NCBI RefSeq assembly: GCF_007991615.1
Contig: NZ_BJYR01000003.1
Span: forward strand, 1 to 64,000
Source of the DNA: Novosphingobium sediminis
Lineage (GTDB): Bacteria > Pseudomonadota > Alphaproteobacteria > Sphingomonadales > Sphingomonadaceae
Direction: 5' to 3'
Length of the DNA stretch: 64,000 nt
Within the stretch, counting starts at the first letter, position 1, and each line of letters starts with the position of its first letter. The notes beneath the pieces are model-generated. The model ran no database searches. It had not been told where the DNA came from and worked only from the letters and a program-made list of their open reading frames with translations. A program made the translations under genes and the position numbers. Positions 9,133 to 17,824 of the stretch are shown one piece after another.

Positions 9133-12100
9133 ATGGCCAAGGCAAAGACCATCGATCCCGCACCGCAAGCCACGACCGCGGCTACCGGCCGCCTCGCCGG
9201 CAAGATCGCCCTCGTCACCGGCGCTGCCGGCAATCTTGGCGGCTATATCGTGCGCCACTACCTCGCCGAGGGCGCCACGGTCGTCATGACCGGCCGCACC
9301 GAGGCCCGCCTCGAAGCCGCGGCTGAGGCCATGCGTGCTGCCAGCGGCGTCGATGCGACCCGCCTTGCCACCGTCATCCTCGATGGCGGCAATGCGCAGT
9401 CCGTCCGCGATGCCGTCGCCGATGTCGTCCGCCGCTTCGGCCGCATCGACATTCTCGTCAACAACGCCGGATCGGCGGGGCCCAAGCAGACCATCGAGCA
9501 GCTGCCGTTCGACGACGAGGAACTGGCCGCCCTGCAAAAGCGCGGTGCGAACGATACCGAGACCGTGCCCGCCGCGATGCGCAACATCTTCGGCGTGGCG
9601 TGGAACCTTGCCCGCACCGTTGCCGCGGCGATGCCCGAGGGCGGTTCGATCATCAACGTCTCGACGATCTTCTCGCGCACGCCCTACTATGCCCGCGCCG
9701 CCTATGTCGTCCCCAAGGCGGCAATGAACGCGTGGTCGCGCGAGCTTTCGCTCGAACTCGGTCCGCGCGGCATTCGCGTCAATCTCGTCTTCCCCGGCCC
9801 GATCGAGAGCGAGCGCATCCGCACCGTGTTCGCGGCGATGGACAAGGCGCGCGGCGATGAGGACGGCACGACCGCCAACACCTTCTTCGACATGATGTCG
9901 CTGGAGCGCAGCACCGGCGGCGCGCCCAAGGCCAAGACCTTCCCGGTGCCTGACGACATCGCGACGACCTGCGTCTTCCTCGGCAGCGACGAGTCCGCCG
10001 CCTTCAACGGTCACGATTTCGAAGTCACCCACGGCATGACTGTCCGCAAGGAAGAGCGCGCGACCTACCTTGCGCGGCCGACCATGCGCTCGATGGACGG
10101 CGCTGGCCTTGCGATCCTGATCGTCGCCGGTGAAAACTGGGAAGAAGCGCTCGAGATCGCGAAGATCCAGATTTCCTGCGGCACCAGCGTCCTTCTCGGC
10201 GTACCGCGCCAGGCCGACGTCGCCATCGCGCAGGCCCGCGCCAAGGCGGAAGGCATCGGTGACGCGCTCACCATCGTGCGCTTCAACCGTACCGAGCCTG
10301 CGACAATCGAAGCCGCGCTGACCGACTACACCGAAAGCAAGACGCCGATCACCGGCGCGATCTTCCTGCCGGTGTTCGGTCCGGGCGAATTCGGCGGCCG
10401 CCTTGTCGACGCCGAAGACGACATGATCGACAGCTTCATGGATGTCGAACTCGTCGGCGCGATGGCTTTGGCGCGTACGCTCAGCCGCTACTGGAAGCGC
10501 CACGGTTCTCTGCTGCAGGCCCCGCGCTTCATCTTCATGTCCAACGCCAGCGACGGCAAGGACAACGTCTTTGGCAACGTGCTGCGCGCCGCGATCGAGC
10601 AGCTGATCCGCATCTGGCGCGATGAAAGCGAGATCGACGTCGCCCATGGCCGCCGCCGTCAGGGCGAATGGGGCAACCAGATCGTGCGCTTCACCAATGC
10701 GGAAAGCGAATGCACCCGCTTTGCCGCTGGGCACGCTGCGCGCGTGCTCATCAAGGAAAGCAAGATTGCCGAAGTCACGCTCTACGTGCCGCGCAGCATT
10801 GGCGAGGCGACGGGCGCACGCAAGGCGATGGCGGGCTTCAGCGAGAACATCACCGGCCTGCACCTCGGCAAGGTGGCGCTGATCACTGGCGGTTCGGCCG
10901 GCATCGGCGGCCAGGTTGCGCGTCTGCTCGCGCTGGCGGGCGGCAAGGTCATGATGGTTGCGCGCCGCGAAAGCGAACTCGCCGTCGCCCGCGCGCGCAT
11001 CGTCAGCGAGCTTGAGGACATCGGCTTCGCCGGCGTCGAGCGCCGCGTGCAGACGATGGCCGGCATGGACGTCAGCAACCTCGACAGCCTCAAGGCGGCG
11101 GTCGACGCGACGATCAAGGCGTTCGGGCGAATCGACTACCTGATCAACAACGCCGGCGTTGCCGGTGCGGAAGAGATGGTCGTCGACATGAGCGTGGACG
11201 CGTGGAACTACACGCTCGACGCGAACCTCATCTCGAACTTCATCCTGATGCACCATGTCGTGCCGCACATGAAGGCGCAAGGTTCGGGCTACGTGCTCAA
11301 CGTCTCGTCCTACTTCGGCGGCGAGAAGTACCTCGCGGTCGCCTATCCCAACCGTGCCGACTATGCCGTCTCCAAGTCCGGCCAGCGCGCGATGGTGGAA
11401 TCGATGGCGCGCTACCTCGGGCCTGAAGTGCAGTTCAACGCGATTGCCCCCGGCCCCGTCGATGGCGACCGCCTTGCCGGCACGGGCGGCAAGCCCGGCC
11501 TGTTCGAGCGGCGCGGCAAGCTGATCCTTGCCAACAAGCGGCTCAACGCCATCCACGCGGCGGCGGTGAAGTCGCTGCGCCGGGGCGTCCGCGTCGAAGC
11601 GCTGCTCAGCCGCCTCGCCCGCAACGACACGGTCCGCATGTCACACGATACCAACAACCCGCGCGAAATCCGCGAGCTGGCGCTGGCCTGCGCGCGCGAG
11701 GGCGACGGTGTGTGCACCTGGGATCGCTATCTGATGACGCCGGACATCGCGGCCAAGCTCGTCAGCCGCCTGCGCGGCGCGGGTTACTTCCTCGACAGCC
11801 CGGAATGGGCGGACCGCCCGGATACCCCGGAGGCCAATCGCGACTGGCTGCTGAAGACCCCGCCGGAAGACGAACCCTTCCTCCCCGGCGACAAGATCGC
11901 GGTCGAGGCCAAGAAGGTCGGCACCGGCGTGCTCTCGCAGCTCTTCCTCGGCAAGATGCCGACCGAAACTGATGTGGCGCAGGCGACTGTGTTCTTCCTC
12001 GCCGATCGCGCCGTTTCGGGCGAGACGTTCATGCCCTCGGGCGGCCTCAGCGTCGAACGTTCGACCACCGAGCGCGAACTGTTCGGCAGCCCGAAGCAGG

Positions 12101-12831
12101 AACGGCTCGACCAGATGCGCGGCCGCACCGTGTGGATGATCGGCGAGCACCTCACCGATTATCTCGCCGAGACGGCACGCCAGTTCATCGCCGATTGCCA
12201 CGTCGCGCGCGTGGTGATGATGACGGGGAGCGAGGCCGGCTACACTGCGGTCAAGGACCAGCTCGACGATATCGAGAACCCGGCGCTGGAATACGTCGCG
12301 CTCGATGGCGGCGTCGAGGCCGCAATGGACGAGGCGATCCGCCGCTGGGGCCACCCGACGACGATCGTCTCGACCCCCATGCAGCCGCTGCCGAACCGGC
12401 TGTTTGCGACAGATGCGCTGCTGACGCCGGAAGAGTTCCGCGGGCTGGTGAAGGACAATCTGACCAATCACTTCCGCGTCGCCCGCAAGGCCTCGCTCTT
12501 TGATGATTGCCAGCTCGTCCTCGTCTCGCCCGACGTGCCGATGGGCGACAAGAGCCCGGCCTTCGCGCTCGCCAACTTCATCAAGACGACGCTGCACTCG
12601 TTCACCGCCACCCTCGCGGTGGAAAACGAGCGCCTCGTCCACGGCGCGCCGGTCAACCAGATCAACCTCACCCGCCGCGTCCGTTCGGAAGAACCGCGCG
12701 ATCTCGATGAACATCTGGAAGAAGTGAAGCGTTTCGCCCGTGCCGTGCTGCTTGTCGGTACCCCCCTCCCGGATGCCGAAGATTCGCGCTATCGTGCGCG
12801 CATCTATCGCGGGATGTCGATGACAGTCTGA
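9133..12831 (+). CDS. mcr: Bifunctional malonyl-CoA reductase (malonyl-CoA to 3-hydroxypropionate)
   Basis: This 1232-residue protein is two fused SDR modules, as in Chloroflexus malonyl-CoA reductase (about 1219 aa). In the known enzyme the C-terminal half reduces malonyl-CoA to malonate semialdehyde and the N-terminal half reduces that to 3-hydroxypropionate, both with NADPH. Here the N half has a dinucleotide motif from Thr29 (TGAAGNLGG) and catalytic Tyr191/Lys195 (YVVPK). The C half has TGGSAGIGG from Thr585 and Tyr744/Lys748 (YAVSK). Signature stretches such as STIFSR, SSYFGGEK, MPTETDVA and FALANFIKTTLH match my memory of the Chloroflexus enzyme closely. The start is set by AGGAGA at 9122-9127. 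It lies between pcs and accA, which supply the following and preceding steps. Confidence 0.94.
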   Translation: MAKAKTIDPAPQATTAATGRLAGKIALVTGAAGNLGGYIVRHYLAEGATVVMTGRTEARLEAAAEAMRAASGVDATRLATVILDGGNAQSVRDAVADVVRRFGRIDILVNNAGSAGPKQTIEQLPFDDEELAALQKRGANDTETVPAAMRNIFGVAWNLARTVAAAMPEGGSIINVSTIFSRTPYYARAAYVVPKAAMNAWSRELSLELGPRGIRVNLVFPGPIESERIRTVFAAMDKARGDEDGTTANTFFDMMSLERSTGGAPKAKTFPVPDDIATTCVFLGSDESAAFNGHDFEVTHGMTVRKEERATYLARPTMRSMDGAGLAILIVAGENWEEALEIAKIQISCGTSVLLGVPRQADVAIAQARAKAEGIGDALTIVRFNRTEPATIEAALTDYTESKTPITGAIFLPVFGPGEFGGRLVDAEDDMIDSFMDVELVGAMALARTLSRYWKRHGSLLQAPRFIFMSNASDGKDNVFGNVLRAAIEQLIRIWRDESEIDVAHGRRRQGEWGNQIVRFTNAESECTRFAAGHAARVLIKESKIAEVTLYVPRSIGEATGARKAMAGFSENITGLHLGKVALITGGSAGIGGQVARLLALAGGKVMMVARRESELAVARARIVSELEDIGFAGVERRVQTMAGMDVSNLDSLKAAVDATIKAFGRIDYLINNAGVAGAEEMVVDMSVDAWNYTLDANLISNFILMHHVVPHMKAQGSGYVLNVSSYFGGEKYLAVAYPNRADYAVSKSGQRAMVESMARYLGPEVQFNAIAPGPVDGDRLAGTGGKPGLFERRGKLILANKRLNAIHAAAVKSLRRGVRVEALLSRLARNDTVRMSHDTNNPREIRELALACAREGDGVCTWDRYLMTPDIAAKLVSRLRGAGYFLDSPEWADRPDTPEANRDWLLKTPPEDEPFLPGDKIAVEAKKVGTGVLSQLFLGKMPTETDVAQATVFFLADRAVSGETFMPSGGLSVERSTTERELFGSPKQERLDQMRGRTVWMIGEHLTDYLAETARQFIADCHVARVVMMTGSEAGYTAVKDQLDDIENPALEYVALDGGVEAAMDEAIRRWGHPTTIVSTPMQPLPNRLFATDALLTPEEFRGLVKDNLTNHFRVARKASLFDDCQLVLVSPDVPMGDKSPAFALANFIKTTLHSFTATLAVENERLVHGAPVNQINLTRRVRSEEPRDLDEHLEEVKRFARAVLLVGTPLPDAEDSRYRARIYRGMSMTV

Positions 12832-12855
12832 CGGACTTTGGGTGATTGGGGCCTG

Positions 12856-13785
12856 ATGGAATACCTGTCGTTTGAAAAGCCGATCGAGGCTCTCGCGAAG
12901 CGCGCCGCTGCGCTTCGCGAGGGCGGAAGCGGCGAGGCCGAAGCCCTGATGCTCGACGAGCGGGCGCATCGCCAGCTCGCGGATCTCTATGCGCGCCTGA
13001 CCCCTTGGCAGCGCACGCAAGTGGCCCGGCACCCGTCTCGCCCTCACTTCGTGCATTACGTGCAAGGCCTGTTCGAGGAATTCCTGCCGCTGGGCGGGGA
13101 CCGCCTCTACGGCAACGACCAGGCGATCATCGGCGGCTTTGCAAGGCTCGGCGGGCGCGCGGTGATGGTCATCGGCCACGCCAAGGGCGAAGACACCACC
13201 TCGCGCCTCAAGCACAATTTCGGCATGGCCCGGCCCGAAGGCTACCGCAAGGCGATCCGCCTGATGGACATCGCCGACCGGTTCGGCCTCCCCGTGATTA
13301 CGCTCGTCGATACCCCCGGCGCGTTCCCCGGCGTCGATGCCGAAGCGCGCGGGCAGGCCGAAGCCATCGCACGCAGCACCGAAAAGTGCCTCGAGATCGG
13401 CGTTCCGCTCATTGCGGTGATCGTCGGTGAAGGCGGTTCGGGCGGCGCTGTTGCGCTTGCCAGCGCTAACCGCGTGCTGATGCTGGAGCATTCGGTCTAT
13501 TCGGTGATCTCGCCCGAGGGCTGCGCCTCGATCCTGTGGCGCGGCAATGATCGCGCGCCCGATGCGGCCGAGGCAATGAAGATGACCGCGCCCGACCTGA
13601 TGCAGCTCGGCGTGATCCACCGCGTGATCTACGAACCCGTCGGCGGCGCGCATCGCAACCATGCCGAGACGATCAAGCGGCTCGGCACCGCGCTGCGCAG
13701 CGAATTGCAGGATCTCACGCCGCTCACGGCAGATGAACTGCGGGCTGAACGCTGGTCGTTCTTCATGAAGCTCGGTTCCGTCTGA
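12856..13785 (+). CDS. accA: Acetyl-CoA carboxylase carboxyltransferase subunit alpha
   Basis: This 309-residue protein is the alpha subunit of the biotin-dependent carboxyltransferase that makes malonyl-CoA from acetyl-CoA. It shows the AccA core: GGFARLGGRAVMVIGH, RPEGYRKAIRLM, VDTPGAFPGV and GEGGSGGAVALA, and is close to the E. coli length (319). I place the start at ATG 12856 (MEYLSFEKPIEAL) because AccA proteins begin at this point; an in-frame TTG at 12838 would add six residues. It follows mcr by 24 bp, with only a weak ribosome site, so coupling is likely. No accD, accB or accC is in the window, so the partners must be elsewhere. Its position suggests a carboxylase subunit tied to malonyl-CoA supply for Mcr. 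Confidence 0.92.
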   Translation: MEYLSFEKPIEALAKRAAALREGGSGEAEALMLDERAHRQLADLYARLTPWQRTQVARHPSRPHFVHYVQGLFEEFLPLGGDRLYGNDQAIIGGFARLGGRAVMVIGHAKGEDTTSRLKHNFGMARPEGYRKAIRLMDIADRFGLPVITLVDTPGAFPGVDAEARGQAEAIARSTEKCLEIGVPLIAVIVGEGGSGGAVALASANRVLMLEHSVYSVISPEGCASILWRGNDRAPDAAEAMKMTAPDLMQLGVIHRVIYEPVGGAHRNHAETIKRLGTALRSELQDLTPLTADELRAERWSFFMKLGSV

Positions 13786-13789
13786 AGCG

Positions 13790-14176
13790 ATGGCGCGAGG
13801 GCCGATCGAAAACGACCGCGAGGGCCGTGAGGTTCTGGAGAACATGCGCGGCGGCCCGGGCAGCGTCTCCGTCCGGCACTTCCGGTTTGACGGCAAGGGC
13901 GCGCCGGCGCGCTTCCTGATCCTCGAAATTCCACCGGGCGCAGCCGAAGGCGACCACGTCCACTATGCCGATGATCGCAATGGCACCGGCGCCTACGAAG
14001 AATTCTACTACGTGATCTCAGGGCGCGGAATAGCGACCTTGGGAAACAAGACGTATCCGGTCTCGGCGGGCGACTACTGGCATGCCCCGCTCGATCTGGC
14101 GCGCGGCCTTGCCAACAGCGATCCCCATGAAATCCTGAAGGTCCATCTGACCGTGGTCCTGCGAGCCCCAGCCTAG
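13790..14176 (+). CDS. Small cupin-domain protein
   Basis: A 128-residue single-domain cupin. The metal-site pattern is visible: GDHVHY supplies two histidines, the Glu lies in EEFYYVISG, and the second motif PVSAGDYWHAP supplies a further His. Such proteins may be metal-dependent enzymes or small-molecule binders; nothing in the sequence fixes the substrate. It begins 4 bp after accA and so probably belongs to the pcs-mcr-accA transcript. It ends with TAG inside a CTAG that also holds the stop of the opposite tetR gene. Confidence 0.8.
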   Translation: MARGPIENDREGREVLENMRGGPGSVSVRHFRFDGKGAPARFLILEIPPGAAEGDHVHYADDRNGTGAYEEFYYVISGRGIATLGNKTYPVSAGDYWHAPLDLARGLANSDPHEILKVHLTVVLRAPA

Positions 14177-14814
14177 AGCGTCAGACAGGCGGTGTCTGCG
14201 ATCTGCTGGGCACGCTCCGGCTCAGCACCTAGGCCGGTCAGCCCGAGGACCAGCATCGCACTAAGCCGCTCGCGCGCGGTATCGAGGCCGCTCCGTTCTT
14301 CGACAAGGTTCGCGAGCAGGACCTGGCACAGGCCCAGCCAGTAGAGCACGCCGCCCGTGCGTGCCGCATCGCGCAGCAGGCCCGCTGCGAGCGCCGCTTC
14401 GATATCAACCACGAGCCCGCGATTGAGCGGATGCGACGTCAGGGTTGAACTGGCGTTGCTGCGCAGGAGCACGATCGTCCGCTTCGGCTCTGCCAGCGCA
14501 AAAGCAGCGCCGACGCACATGCCGCCTGCGATCCGCACAAGGGGATCGGCAACATCGGAATTGGCCGCGGTGATACGGTCTTCCAAATCGCTCCGGACTT
14601 CCTCTGCGATGGCAGAAGCGAACGCAGGTTTATCCGAAAAATGATTGAAAAAACTGCCTTTTGCTACCCCAGCCCGCGCGACGACCTCATCGATGGGTAT
14701 CGCATCGATCGGCTTTTCGGCCAGCAGTTCGAAGCCCGCCGAAATGAGGGCACTGCGCGTGCGGGCAGCGCGCGGTGACAAGGATGGGGGCGATTGGATG
14801 GGAAGCGAAGCCAT
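14173..14814 (-). CDS. TetR-family transcriptional repressor
   Basis: A 213-residue regulator with an N-terminal helix-turn-helix (about residues 12-60, with IDEVVARAGVAKGSFFNHF as the recognition segment split over positions 42-60) and a divergent ligand-binding C half. It is transcribed away from the extradiol-dioxygenase-like gene. The 101-bp gap between them contains two identical palindromes in mirror orientation (14828-14870), so it most likely represses both itself and that catabolic operon, released by a pathway metabolite. The stop codon interlocks with that of the convergent cupin gene (shared CTAG, 14173-14176). Confidence 0.9.
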   Translation of the reverse strand: MASLPIQSPPSLSPRAARTRSALISAGFELLAEKPIDAIPIDEVVARAGVAKGSFFNHFSDKPAFASAIAEEVRSDLEDRITAANSDVADPLVRIAGGMCVGAAFALAEPKRTIVLLRSNASSTLTSHPLNRGLVVDIEAALAAGLLRDAARTGGVLYWLGLCQVLLANLVEERSGLDTARERLSAMLVLGLTGLGAEPERAQQIADTACLTL

Positions 14815-14827
14815 GCACCCCCTCTAC

Positions 14828-14870
14828 TTGACTATATGGTCAAAAGCAAGATATTTGACCATATAGTCAA
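14828..14870. promoter_or_regulatory. Paired TetR operator (perfect 17-bp mirror repeat)
   Basis: TTGACTATATGGTCAAA (14828-14844) and its exact reverse complement (14854-14870) are separated by 9 bp. Each half is itself a palindrome TTGAC-N6-GTCAA, giving two dimer sites with centres 27 bp apart. The pair lies 14 bp from the tetR start codon and 45 bp from the start of the divergent dioxygenase-like gene. A possible -35 hexamer (TTGACT, 14828-14833) lies inside the left site. Confidence 0.85.
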
Positions 14871-14915
14871 CTGCGACTCGCCACTGCCGAAGCGAGCCAG
14901 TCGGGAGAGAACCTG

Positions 14916-15935
14916 ATGCCGGTGATCAAGATCGAGGACATTGCCCATGTCCGTTTTGCCGCGCCGAGGCTCGCCGAAATGCGCGGCTTTCTTCTGGATT
15001 TCGGGTTCGAAACCTTTGAACAGGGCGGCAAGCTATATGGCCGTGGCAGCGATGGACGTCCTTTTCTCCACGTCACCGAACCGGGCGAAGCGCGCTTCCT
15101 CGCTGTCGGGCTGCGCGCCGCTTCGGTGGAGGATCTTGAAACGCTGGCGCAGGCAGAAGGGGTGAGTGTCGAACCATTCGATGCGCCCGGCGGCGGGCAT
15201 GTCGTCCAGTTGATTGATCCCAATGGCTATCAGGTGGAAGTTGTGGCGGGCCAGGAGGTCGGCGCGCCCACCCCGCCCGTCACCGATACACCGCACAACA
15301 CAGCCACAGCCAAGCCGCGCCTGCGCGAGCCGATCCGGCTCCAGAGCAGCCCGGCGCATATCCAGCGCATTGGCCATGCCGTCCTGCGCGTAAAGGACTT
15401 CCGAGCCTCAGAAGCCTGGTACAAGGCGCGCTTCGGACTGCTTACTTCAGACGAAATCGAGGCGGCAAAGGACGTCCCCCTTGGCGCCTTCCTGCGCTGC
15501 GACCGCGGTGACGTGCCAAGCGATCACCACACCCTGTTCCTTGCGCAGTTGCCGGGGCCGCCGGGGCTGCTTCATGCCGCGTTCGAGGTTGCCGATCTGG
15601 ACGACCTGATGCTGGGCCACCAGCACCTCAAGGCCGCTGGTCGGAAAGCCGCCTGGGGTGTCGGCCGCCACATCATGGGCAGCCAGATCTTCGATTACTG
15701 GCTCGATCCCTTCGGAAATGAACTCGAGCACTGGACCGATGGCGATCTCTTCACCGCCGCCGATCCGCCGAACAAGCAGACGATGCAGGCGCTGCTTGCC
15801 GTGCAGTGGGGCACGCCCCACCCGATGCAGACCGGACGCCTCGCGCCGCCCGTCGGCCTTGTCGCTTTCGTCATGGCGCTGCGCCTGCGCGTGCTCCGCC
15901 TCTTCAGCCGCAAACCCGAAGGAAATCCCGCATGA
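14916..15935 (+). CDS. Extradiol-dioxygenase-like two-domain VOC protein
   Basis: A 339-residue protein with two vicinal-oxygen-chelate modules (about residues 5-115 and 148-280), the layout of type I extradiol dioxygenases that open catechol rings next to the hydroxyls. The C module carries candidate Fe(II) ligands: His in IQRIGHAVL, His in GLLHAAFEV and Glu in ELEHWTDGD, the expected 2-His-1-Glu set. A proline/threonine-rich linker joins the modules. It is the first gene of a TetR-controlled operon and its stop overlaps the next start (ATGA at 15932). The FAH-type hydrolase and flavin hydroxylase downstream fit a meta-cleavage pathway. Ring substrate unknown. Confidence 0.82.
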   Translation: MPVIKIEDIAHVRFAAPRLAEMRGFLLDFGFETFEQGGKLYGRGSDGRPFLHVTEPGEARFLAVGLRAASVEDLETLAQAEGVSVEPFDAPGGGHVVQLIDPNGYQVEVVAGQEVGAPTPPVTDTPHNTATAKPRLREPIRLQSSPAHIQRIGHAVLRVKDFRASEAWYKARFGLLTSDEIEAAKDVPLGAFLRCDRGDVPSDHHTLFLAQLPGPPGLLHAAFEVADLDDLMLGHQHLKAAGRKAAWGVGRHIMGSQIFDYWLDPFGNELEHWTDGDLFTAADPPNKQTMQALLAVQWGTPHPMQTGRLAPPVGLVAFVMALRLRVLRLFSRKPEGNPA

Positions 15936-16771
15936 AGCTCGCCACCTACACCGCCGATGGCCGGACACGCACTGGCATCGTCGTCGAAGACCGCATCATC
16001 GACACTGGCCTTGAGGGCACGATGATCGACCTGATCCGCGATTGGGATGCCCTGAAGGATGGCCTTGCCGCTAAGGCCGTAGCGGGCGGCGGCATTCCCC
16101 TCGCCGAGGTCACACTTGAAGCGCCAGTCCAACGTCCGGGCAAGATTTTCGCCATTGGCCTAAACTATGCCGATCATATTGCTGAATCCAATATGAAAAC
16201 CCCTGAGAGGCAGGTCTGGTTCACCAAGGCGCAGACCTCGGTCAACGCGCCCTTTGCCGATGTCGAGATCGCCAAGGGTACAATGACGGCAGACTACGAA
16301 GTCGAGCTCGTCGCGGTGATCGGCAAGGGCGGCAAGCATGTCTCCGCCGACGACGCGGCCGGGGCCATCTTTGGCTACTGCGTCGGCAACGATGTGACCG
16401 AGCGCATGTGGCAGCATGCCTCGCCGCAGTGGTCGCTCGGCAAGAGCTTCGACACACACGCTCCGATGGGCCCGTGGATCGTCACCGCTGATGAAGTCGG
16501 CGATCCCCACACGCTCGGCCTGCGCTGTTTCGTCAATGGTGAAAAGCGTCAGGATTCCAATACGTCCCATCTCGTTTTCAATATCTGGCAACAAGTTGAG
16601 CATCTCTCGGTCGGCATGACGCTCGAACCCGGCGATTGCCTCTTCACCGGCACCCCCGGCGGCGTCGGCGCGGCGATGGATCCTCGCCAGTTCCTCAAGG
16701 CAGGCGATGTCGTGCGCTGCGAGGTCGACGGACTTGGCCACATCGAGGCCACCATGGTCGCTGAGGGCTGA
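15932..16771 (+). CDS. Fumarylacetoacetate hydrolase (FAH) family enzyme
   Basis: This 279-residue protein belongs to the FAH family, whose members cleave or isomerise dicarbonyl ring-fission products. The acidic metal site is present: Glu-x-Glu in TADYEVELVAVIG and Asp in GYCVGNDVTER. The nearby FTGTPGGVG motif is also typical. The ATG at 15932 overlaps the preceding stop (ATGA) and follows a GAAGGAA ribosome site; an in-frame upstream ATG at 15806 lies inside the dioxygenase gene and is rejected. Position directly after an extradiol-dioxygenase-like gene suggests action on its ring-opened product. It could be a hydrolase, isomerase or decarboxylase. Confidence 0.88.
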   Translation: MKLATYTADGRTRTGIVVEDRIIDTGLEGTMIDLIRDWDALKDGLAAKAVAGGGIPLAEVTLEAPVQRPGKIFAIGLNYADHIAESNMKTPERQVWFTKAQTSVNAPFADVEIAKGTMTADYEVELVAVIGKGGKHVSADDAAGAIFGYCVGNDVTERMWQHASPQWSLGKSFDTHAPMGPWIVTADEVGDPHTLGLRCFVNGEKRQDSNTSHLVFNIWQQVEHLSVGMTLEPGDCLFTGTPGGVGAAMDPRQFLKAGDVVRCEVDGLGHIEATMVAEG

Positions 16772-16777
16772 TCCGGC

Positions 16778-17813
16778 ATGCGCTGGGGCAGGCTTGCGGC
16801 GGCGCTCGCCATCGCGCTGGGCGCGGTGGCGGCGGGCCTCTGGGTGGAACGCGACGCGCTGGCCGACCGGGCCATCCGCGCCCGGCTGCAAGCCAGACCC
16901 GACACGAGCTTCATCGACGACAAGGAGCACATCCGCGTCCTCCTGTGCGGAACGGGCTCGCCTGAAGTCAGCGGCGCGCGGGCGCAGGCCTGCACGCTGG
17001 TATCGGCCGGCGGGCGGATGTTCCTGTTCGATGCGGGTGATGGCGCCGTCCGCTCGCTGCTGGGATCGAAAGTGCCGGTGGGGCAACTGGAGCGGGTCTT
17101 CGTCACCCACTTCCATTCGGACCACATCAATGATCTTGGCCCGCTGGTAAACCAGACGTGGATCTGGGGCCGCAAGGTGCCACTGGTGATCGAAGGTCCG
17201 GTGGGCATGAAGCGCGTCCTCGCCGGCCTTGCCGAAGCCTATGCGCTCGACGAGCAGTACCGCAGCGCCAACATGCCGCACCTCGCCGCGACGCGGGTCG
17301 CTGCGTTTGCCGATGGCCGCGAGATTGCAACGCCAGGCCCCGGCGCTTCGGTTCGTGTTTACGACGAAAGGCGGCGTCACCATCGACGCTGCGCTGGTCG
17401 CTCACGATCCGGTGCGCCCGGCGCTGGGGTACGTCCTGCGCTACAAGGGCAAGAAGGTGTTCATCAGTGGTGATACCGAAGTCAGCCCGGTCAATTTCGC
17501 CGCGATGCAGGGCGCGGATCTCGTCATCCACGAATCCTACGCGGCGCACATGGTCCGCCGAGCAATCCCGCAGATGCGCGCGCTCGGCATGAATTTCGAG
17601 GCCGAGGTGGCGACCCGCACGATCCCCTATCATGCCGATAACTGGAAGCTGGCGGAACAGGCGCAGCAGGCGGGCGTGAAGCATCTCGTGCTCACCCACC
17701 TCATTCCATGGCCGGACAGCTTCATCGTCCGGCACATGTACACCGAAGGCATGGCGGAGCGCTTTCACGGCGAACTGACTGTGGGCGAAGACGGCATGGT
17801 GATCGTGCTGTGA
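16778..17813 (+). pseudogene. Metallo-beta-lactamase-fold hydrolase, split by a +1 frameshift
   Basis: A signal or anchor segment (residues about 5-25) is followed by a metallo-beta-lactamase fold of the RNase Z/arylsulfatase type with the zinc motif THFHSDH. The frame opened at 16778 runs on to 17473 as non-homologous sequence, while the missing C-terminal half (GYVLRYKGKKVFISGDTEVS, then LTHLIPWPD and the family tail) continues in the next frame to 17813. Removing one A from the AAA at 17367-17369 restores a continuous protein of about 344 residues (VYDEGGVTIDAALVAHDP at the join). Either a true disabling mutation or a sequencing error. It sits inside the aromatic operon, 6 bp after the FAH gene. 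Confidence 0.82.
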
Positions 17814-17824
17814 AGGAGAGCGGC

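Noticed and set aside
9103-13896. Long minus-strand frames (817 and 751 codons) opposite mcr and accA
   Set aside because: Antisense shadows of strongly coding plus-strand genes, with low-complexity products and no family match.
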